In this document: piece after piece, positions 18,701 through 23,542 of the stretch
Position numbering within the stretch: position 1 is the stretch's first letter
How the letters are laid out: each line of letters begins with the position of its first letter
Source of the DNA: Calocera cornea HHB12733
Lineage: Eukaryota > Basidiomycota > Dacrymycetes > Dacrymycetales > Dacrymycetaceae
Assembly (NCBI GenBank): GCA_001632435.1
Contig: KV424165.1
Coordinates: 3,080-26,621 of the forward strand
Direction of reading: 5' to 3'
Length of the DNA stretch: 23,542 nucleotides
Translations under genes and position numbers: made by a program
The notes under the pieces: generated by a model
What the model saw: the letters and a program-made list of their open reading frames with translations, nothing else
Databases searched by the model: none
Told to the model about the DNA's origin: nothing

Positions 18701-21700
18701 CAGTGGTGGGTGTGATGGGTGCATTGTCACCTGGCTGGGCAAGGGGCCTTGTCCAGCAACGGCTGAGATTGGTCTGCACTGCCACTCCAACTTTGGTGGT
18801 GCCAGAGCTGCATGCGTGGCAAAATGTCAGAAAAGGTGGTGAACATTGCACCCCAAGATTAGGTATTCTTAAGCAGCAGCAATCAATGATGGTTCACCCA
18901 GACAAAGGCATAATCCGATTCTCACATTGTGCCATCAAAGTCCTGCCCACTCGCTTCAATCTTGTATCCCCAAGGCCATGGTTTCTGCCCGCTCCATTGC
19001 AGCTTAATGGATAGGGGAGCAGGTGAGCCATCTTCGAGCAAACGGGAGTGTTCCCATTGTTTCTCCAGGTCCTGCTCTGAAGGTTTGCACAAATCCCATC
19101 CATTAGTCCTGGATTTTGATCCCGAAGTCCACCTCATCTGAGTGTTGGAAGTGCAGGAACCTATGAGAAACAATGCTTCAGAGTCTGGGAATGGCTGAAC
19201 CCATCCAATTACCTTCTTGCTTCTGCTCTTCAAACAGGATCCAGAGGTCTTCGTGGGGTAAGGGACTATGAGAAAGCCCATCCAAGTTCTCAATGATCTG
19301 GCAAATTCTGAGCTCCTCCAAGCGTTTTCATCCATGTAAGATGCTCCATAAGGTGCTCCATCTCCCTGAATTCCGGTTCCACTCGGTGCCAAGGGTGAGG
19401 CTCTGCAAGGAGGAGGCAACATCTTCACAGATAGCTATCTGACCTGGATATAAGCCATGGGAGACTGGACCAGGCTGAAACGGTAGGGCTGTGGGAAAGA
19501 GTCCTGATGTTGGGCATACTAATTTGCACTATCAGCTCCCTGATCGGCGGTCCACCCTGAATTTTGACATCCGCCAGATACTCCAGAGTGATGACCTGAG
19601 CAAGCATATCCTCCAAGAGTAAGGGCTGCAGATGGCCAAATTGCCATAGTTGCTGGACCAAAAGCTACTTGAGCTGGGACCGATCTTGCAGAAAGTTTAG
19701 CTAGTGCTGGTGGATAGGACTGGGCTGGACATGTTGAACGTGAAAGATGTGAGATGCTTTGTTAACTGTCTGCCATGCCGGGTAGGGTTGATACGTCCCA
19801 AGGTGAGCTCTCAAGGATTCGGAGCTGGCAGGCTTGTGAGAAGTTTGTACAGTTACCATACTGTGTCCCTCTTGTTGCTACAACTACTGTTGTGCTGCAC
19901 ACAAAGATAATGGATCTGGGTCGTTCCCTTGCCAAGAGTAGTCTTCAAGTCTTGAAGGTCTCTTCTTCAAACCCAAGGTCCAGTTCTTGCTCACCGTCTC
20001 TGCCAGTGCAATAACGGAATTGCTGCCATCTATGCCCCTCAAGCATTGGGATCTGGAGGAGTTCTTTCAGAGCCGAGTTTCCATCATGTCTTAGGTTGGG
20101 TCGGGATGTGTCCATTACTCTGAGCTTGATATCAAGCAAAGTTGTTCTCCCACTGTTGTGAGGGCATTATTGGACAAGAGGTAGAATTGAGTTCTTGTGA
20201 AAATCTTTTGGGTTGTCAATGTTGATCAAGATGCAATACCAACTAGAGATTTGGTTAGGAAAAGATCAACTGAGGAATATTATAAGATCTCACAGGGTGG
20301 GAGAACATTGTGTTATTGCTCTCCACTGTTTGCAACCCTTCTCGATGCTCCACATCATGTTCAGATCTTTGTGTCTTGTCAAAACACATCCCAAAGCTGG
20401 CTAAGAGAACGTTGTCATTCAGACAATCAACAGCCGGTTGACGGCATTCCGCAGCTGCTATAGTCATGGCACTGTCAAGCATTGTAACACTGTGGGGTTT
20501 GCAGATGACGGTGGAGGACAAAGAAACCCCACCATGGGCTGGTTTAAGTGCCCAAGTAGTAAGGCAGCCCACCGCAAACCTGGTATTAATCGGATGGACT
20601 GTGGCCTTGAGGCAAATGTAGAGGGGTTATGTATAGGTAGACATGGTGGGACCAAAGAGATATAGAGGTATAGGCCAATAGCGCTTGTGTGGTGCAGTAG
20701 GTCTGCGGCAACATTGTATCAGTGAGGGGATAGCTCCGTAGAGACTAAGTCCACTGGAGGATTTGTCAGCATGAGGCAAAACCACCGTGATCTCCATCAA
20801 CAACAGATGTGACACAGCATGTGCCAATACCGTGCATCACCTTCAGCTGCAAACAAAATGTCCAGTAACTTATGGGTTGTTCACAAATGCCATTATGTCC
20901 AGTGTGGCACCTGGGCAAGTACCATTTGTTGTAGTACATTCCATCATACTCCTGGACCTGTTGTACAATGGTTTGCCAGCCTGCCCCACCCACTCAGTGG
21001 TTCTTTGTCAGGGCTATATCATGAGATCAGTAACAGGTACTCACAAGACCAGAGGGCGTCTAATGCACTGACGACGGCCCTGCATGGCTCTCTTCTTCAA
21101 AGTGTCCTGTCCCTCATCCCCTTCAACCCAGCAATGTCCCTCCATCCAACAAGAATGAACTCCACAAATGAGAAGGAAACAATAATGGATGCAGCATACA
21201 GCAGTTGAGAGCACGATCAGGGACTGACACGGCTGGATTGGGCAGGCCGACTGCTCAATGGAAGCAATCAAGACGGCAACAGGATCAATCAGGAGGCCTA
21301 AAGCGAAGATATCTATGCTCGGTTTTGACTGAATGTGTGCATGCCAGTCTTGGGAGCACAACCAAATATTTGCACCTACTACCAAGACCCTGAGGCAAGT
21401 CATTGTTCTCAATATGTCAGAGGTATTGATACTCAGACTCAAAGGCACACCCAAGCAAACTGCATTGATGGTTCAGAGCTTCAGGATGTGAGCGTGCAAC
21501 AAGAGGGGTGGTCATCCTGTGCAGCACTGTGCACTCAGGGGTCCTGTTGTCAGGAGCTACTCAACCCAGTCTGAACTCTCCAGCAGAAGTGCTTCTGGCA
21601 CTGGAGCCAAATGTTTCCAATGCACAGTACCCAGGCTGTAATGCCACGCTGTGACCCGGTTCGTTTGTAGCGTTCAGAATCTGTATGCAGGCCTACTGTC

Positions 21701-21978
21701 CCTATAGCAAGTCTGGTTGGCTACCACAAATATCCTTACACTTGCAGCACGTGTATCACATGGGTGTTGTGAGAAAGACAAGAGATGCACCAAGCTCCTT
21801 GCCATGGGCTGAACCAATATTTGCTGGAAGCTGTTTTATACTTTCCAACGCAAAGCATGTTTGAACTGATAAGAAAACCAGAGCAGGAGGGGACAGCACA
21901 GATTGTGTTTGGCAGTTGACGGGGGTCACTTGTCGGTTGCAAATGTGTAAGGCAGGTAGGTACAGGATAGGTAGCTAT
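15778..21978. other. CpG-poor stretch of decayed, unassigned sequence
   Basis: More than 6 kb in which CG dinucleotides are rare and TG/CA frequent; for example, 17221-17400 and 20881-21056 contain no CG. I recognise no gene or domain. The longest minus-strand frames are 18922-19428 (168 codons), 16821-17174 (117) and 17597-17923 (108, with a fairly protein-like segment ending ELSELLAEAIPGP). The longest plus frames are 17183-17662 (159) and 18417-18842 (141). They lack consistent splice signals and may be remnants of old genes or transposons. A GGTGAC-TGG-GTCACC inverted repeat occurs at 16944-16958 and a tandem CCTTTGGTA pair near 16565. No further terminal repeats, tRNA or CRISPR-like array was found. 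Confidence 0.5.
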
Positions 21979-22600
21979 TTAAACTAATGCCAGGGCGCAC
22001 GGACCTCTCACATGGGCCAGGCCCCTTAGCATGAACAGCATGATGAAAGCGTATGACAAACATCTTTCCAATTCGTCTAGGACTGTGATGTCACTTGTGT
22101 AACGTGTTACTTTTTGTAAAGGCAAGGATCGAATTTGAAGGGCAGGTACACTGTCCCTATAGCAGTGCATAGCCACCATAGAGTGACAGTTGTAGTACGT
22201 GGATAGAGCGGGCATTATGAAGAAGAAAAGAGCGGCCCCGGTACCCGTTTGATCAACCTGGATGAATGGTCCGAAACAAGGTGATATTCGAGGGCGCACG
22301 AGGTGCAGTGAAATGTACCCTTATACCGTCGTTGGGCCAGGGAAGCACCAGTCTGGCTCGGCTAGCTGTAGGCCCAATCGCAACCCAACTCCCCTGTAAT
22401 ACGACATAGTAGCCCGGGCGTCCCAAATACGCGTTGGGGCATAGAGTAGGACCAAGAGCTCGATCATGTTTTTGTCGCCAAATGAGAAGGCGTCGTTAAC
22501 CATTTGGGCGATATTGCCCGGATGGAAAGCGCCGGGGCCAACATCCTGCTCATGGTCAATCCTCCGCGCAAGGTTTTCGGGCCAGTAATTGCTAGGCTCG
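21979..22600 (-). CDS. Unrecognised protein, 5' part cut off by retrotransposon
   Basis: Minus strand. The frame is open from the LTR boundary at 22600 (EPSNYWPENLARRIDHEQDV, later GPGAFHPGNIAQMVNDAFSF and LLYAPTRIWDARATMSYY) to a TAA at 22321-22323. That stop can be removed by a 69-nt intron 22258-22326 (donor GTATAAG, acceptor CATCCAG, length divisible by 3). The frame then continues through VDQTGTGAALFFFIMPALS to a TAA at 21979-21981, about 183 residues in all. Composition is protein-like and CpG is higher than in the sequence downstream. The frame hits a stop at once inside the LTR, so the N-terminal part must lie beyond the retrotransposon. Without splicing the fragment ends at 22321. 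I do not recognise the family; a gene carried by another transposon is possible. Confidence 0.5.
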
Positions 22601-22839
22601 TGTCAGGGACAGGTTCCGATGCACCGCCTTGGGCTTTGGAACCTCATAGCCGCCCCACTAGTATAAGTACAGACCCGCTGCAAGCGAGGTCTCCTTGTCG
22701 TGTCAACTCTCATCGTCTTCCCCCTGTACCTAGTCTAGCTCAATCCACCCAGTCTCCCCTCTGCCTAGTCCCCGTCCCCGCCGATCCGGCTCGATACGAC
22801 CAATCCCTGCCGGAACCCCGCCCCTGCCCATTCCTGACA
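22601..22839 (+). repeat. 5' long terminal repeat, 239 bp
   Basis: It begins TGTCAG and ends CTGACA, a 6-bp inverted terminal pair with the usual TG...CA ends. Inside are TATAAG (22662-22667) and, about 35 bases later, a likely transcript start. The left edge coincides with the abrupt end of the minus-strand coding frame. The partner LTR is not in the window, so the borders are inferred. Confidence 0.65.
22662..22667 (+). promoter_or_regulatory. TATA box of the LTR promoter
   Basis: TATAAG at the expected place in the U3 part of the LTR. Transcription about 30-35 bases downstream would start at about 22693-22697, where the proposed self-primer segment begins. Confidence 0.55.
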
Positions 22840-22841
22840 GT

Positions 22842-22851
22842 TTGACACGAC
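22842..22851 (+). promoter_or_regulatory. Putative self-primer binding site
   Basis: TTGACACGAC starts two bases after the LTR end, where a retrotransposon primer site belongs. It is exactly complementary to GTCGTGTCAA at 22697-22706, close to the predicted 5' end of the transcript. This is the layout of Tf1/sushi-type elements, whose RNA folds back to prime its own reverse transcription instead of using a tRNA. No typical tRNA-derived primer site was recognised. Confidence 0.55.
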
Positions 22852-22883
22852 CCCCTTGTCGTCTCGAGCCTGTATCCTGCGTT

Positions 22884-23542
22884 ATGGACCTGCCTGAGCT
22901 CAGTCACAGCTCTCAGTCCCTCCTGGACATGAGCGACGCTGAGCCCACTCTCCCGGAACCCCATCTGGGGCCCGCTCTGCCTGCTGCGGAACCCCAGCCC
23001 CCAATCCAAGACAATACACTGCCTCAAGCAGTGCACATGATTGGTAATGCCCTCGGCGGCATCAGTCAGGTGTTACACCACTTGTCTCTCCAGCCACCTC
23101 CACCGGTCCAGCCCCCTCGCCCGGCTATGTCGGTCCGGGCACCAGAACCTGTGCCCTTCGATGGCAAGGCCAAGAATCTGGAACCATTCCTGCGCCAATG
23201 CCTAGACAACATCCACAATGGCGGATTCACCACGTTCCCCACGGATCACCACAAATCCACCTACATTGCTGGTTTCATGACCAAGCACGACTTCCCCCGG
23301 GCATGGCTTGAGGGTCTTCGGAACCTCAATGACACCCTCATGGACGATTTCCCAGGGTTCCTAGCTGCGCTCAGAGGTCACTTCTCCGACCCTGATGCCC
23401 GTGGAACTGCTGCTCGCCGCCTGGAGAAGCTCAAGCAGACTGGGTCAGCCTCTCACTACGCTGCCCAGTTCCTCGATATTGTCACTATCCTCCCAATGTC
23501 AGAATGGTCTCAGTGTGAGGCATTCTTCCGTGGCCTCAAGTC
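22884..23542 (+). CDS. gag: Retrotransposon Gag (partial, open to window end)
   Basis: ATG 22884 opens a frame without stops for 219 codons to the window edge. The first 80 residues are acidic and Pro-rich. Then comes a Gag-like helical region: VPFDGKAKNLEPFLRQCLDN, YIAGFMTKHDFPRAWLEGL, FLAALRGHFSDPDARGTAAR, and RRLEKLKQTGSASHYAAQF. The order FDG-x-FL, W-L, F-x-x-x-L-x-x-x-F, A-x-x-x-L-x-x-L-x-Q-x-x-S, Y-x-x-x-F is that of Ty3/gypsy retrotransposon Gag (capsid domain). Gag packages the element RNA into virus-like particles in the cytoplasm. A zinc knuckle and pol would be expected downstream but are outside the window. The frame appears intact. Confidence 0.88.
   Translation, partial: MDLPELSHSSQSLLDMSDAEPTLPEPHLGPALPAAEPQPPIQDNTLPQAVHMIGNALGGISQVLHHLSLQPPPPVQPPRPAMSVRAPEPVPFDGKAKNLEPFLRQCLDNIHNGGFTTFPTDHHKSTYIAGFMTKHDFPRAWLEGLRNLNDTLMDDFPGFLAALRGHFSDPDARGTAARRLEKLKQTGSASHYAAQFLDIVTILPMSEWSQCEAFFRGLK

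Larger units (their letters stand above)
22601..23542 (+). mobile_element. Ty3/gypsy-type LTR retrotransposon, 5' end only
   Basis: The 5' LTR (22601-22839), a primer site, leader and the start of gag are present; the rest lies beyond the window. CpG content is normal and gag is open throughout, which suggests a young or active element, unlike the decayed sequence to its left. The Ty3/gypsy assignment rests on the Gag type and the putative self-primer arrangement, since pol is not visible. Confidence 0.75.

Noticed and set aside
1..23542. CRISPR arrays, operons, rRNA or tRNA genes
   Set aside because: No regular spacer-repeat pattern, no rRNA-like blocks and no tRNA arm pattern were seen. 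Gene structure is eukaryotic, so ribosome binding sites and operons do not apply.

Overview
The window looks like nuclear DNA of a filamentous basidiomycete, probably an Agaricomycete. Genes have several very short GT-AG introns (about 46-84 nt) with CTGAC/CTAAC-type branch sites, exons are GC-rich, and a clear VPS26 retromer gene sits among Ser/Pro-rich proteins, a Tc1/mariner transposon and a Ty3/gypsy-type retrotransposon. All gene models are read by eye. Only VPS26, the Tc1 transposase and the Gag are assigned to families.

Layout. (1) 1-1088: 3' part of a four-exon gene for a basic coiled-coil protein; its stop is followed in the same frame by a 51-codon acidic tail. (2) 1391-10586: a cluster of four related genes of an unrecognised family. 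Copy 0 (minus strand, frameshifted) is divergent from copy A (4083-6356, intact). Copy C (7160-7648) is broken, and copy B (8978-10586) is intact. Members share an N-terminal module of about 90 residues split by an intron at the same place; A and B then have long disordered Ser/Pro-rich tails. (3) 11359-12544: VPS26, convergent with a small gene (12858-13112, minus) for an 84-residue single-pass membrane protein. (4) 13.6-21.98 kb: a CpG-poor stretch of decayed sequence, holding a minus-strand gene remnant cut by a complete but dead Tc1 element (14026-15421). (5) 21979-22600: a minus-strand coding fragment cut at its upstream side by an LTR retrotransposon starting at 22601, whose 5' LTR, putative self-primer site and gag lead off the window.

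The window therefore joins a CpG-rich housekeeping/paralog block to a CpG-poor transposon block. The two intact family members may have related roles, but nothing shows the biochemical function. VPS26 is independent of them (endosomal retromer). The two mobile elements appear to have broken older minus-strand genes.
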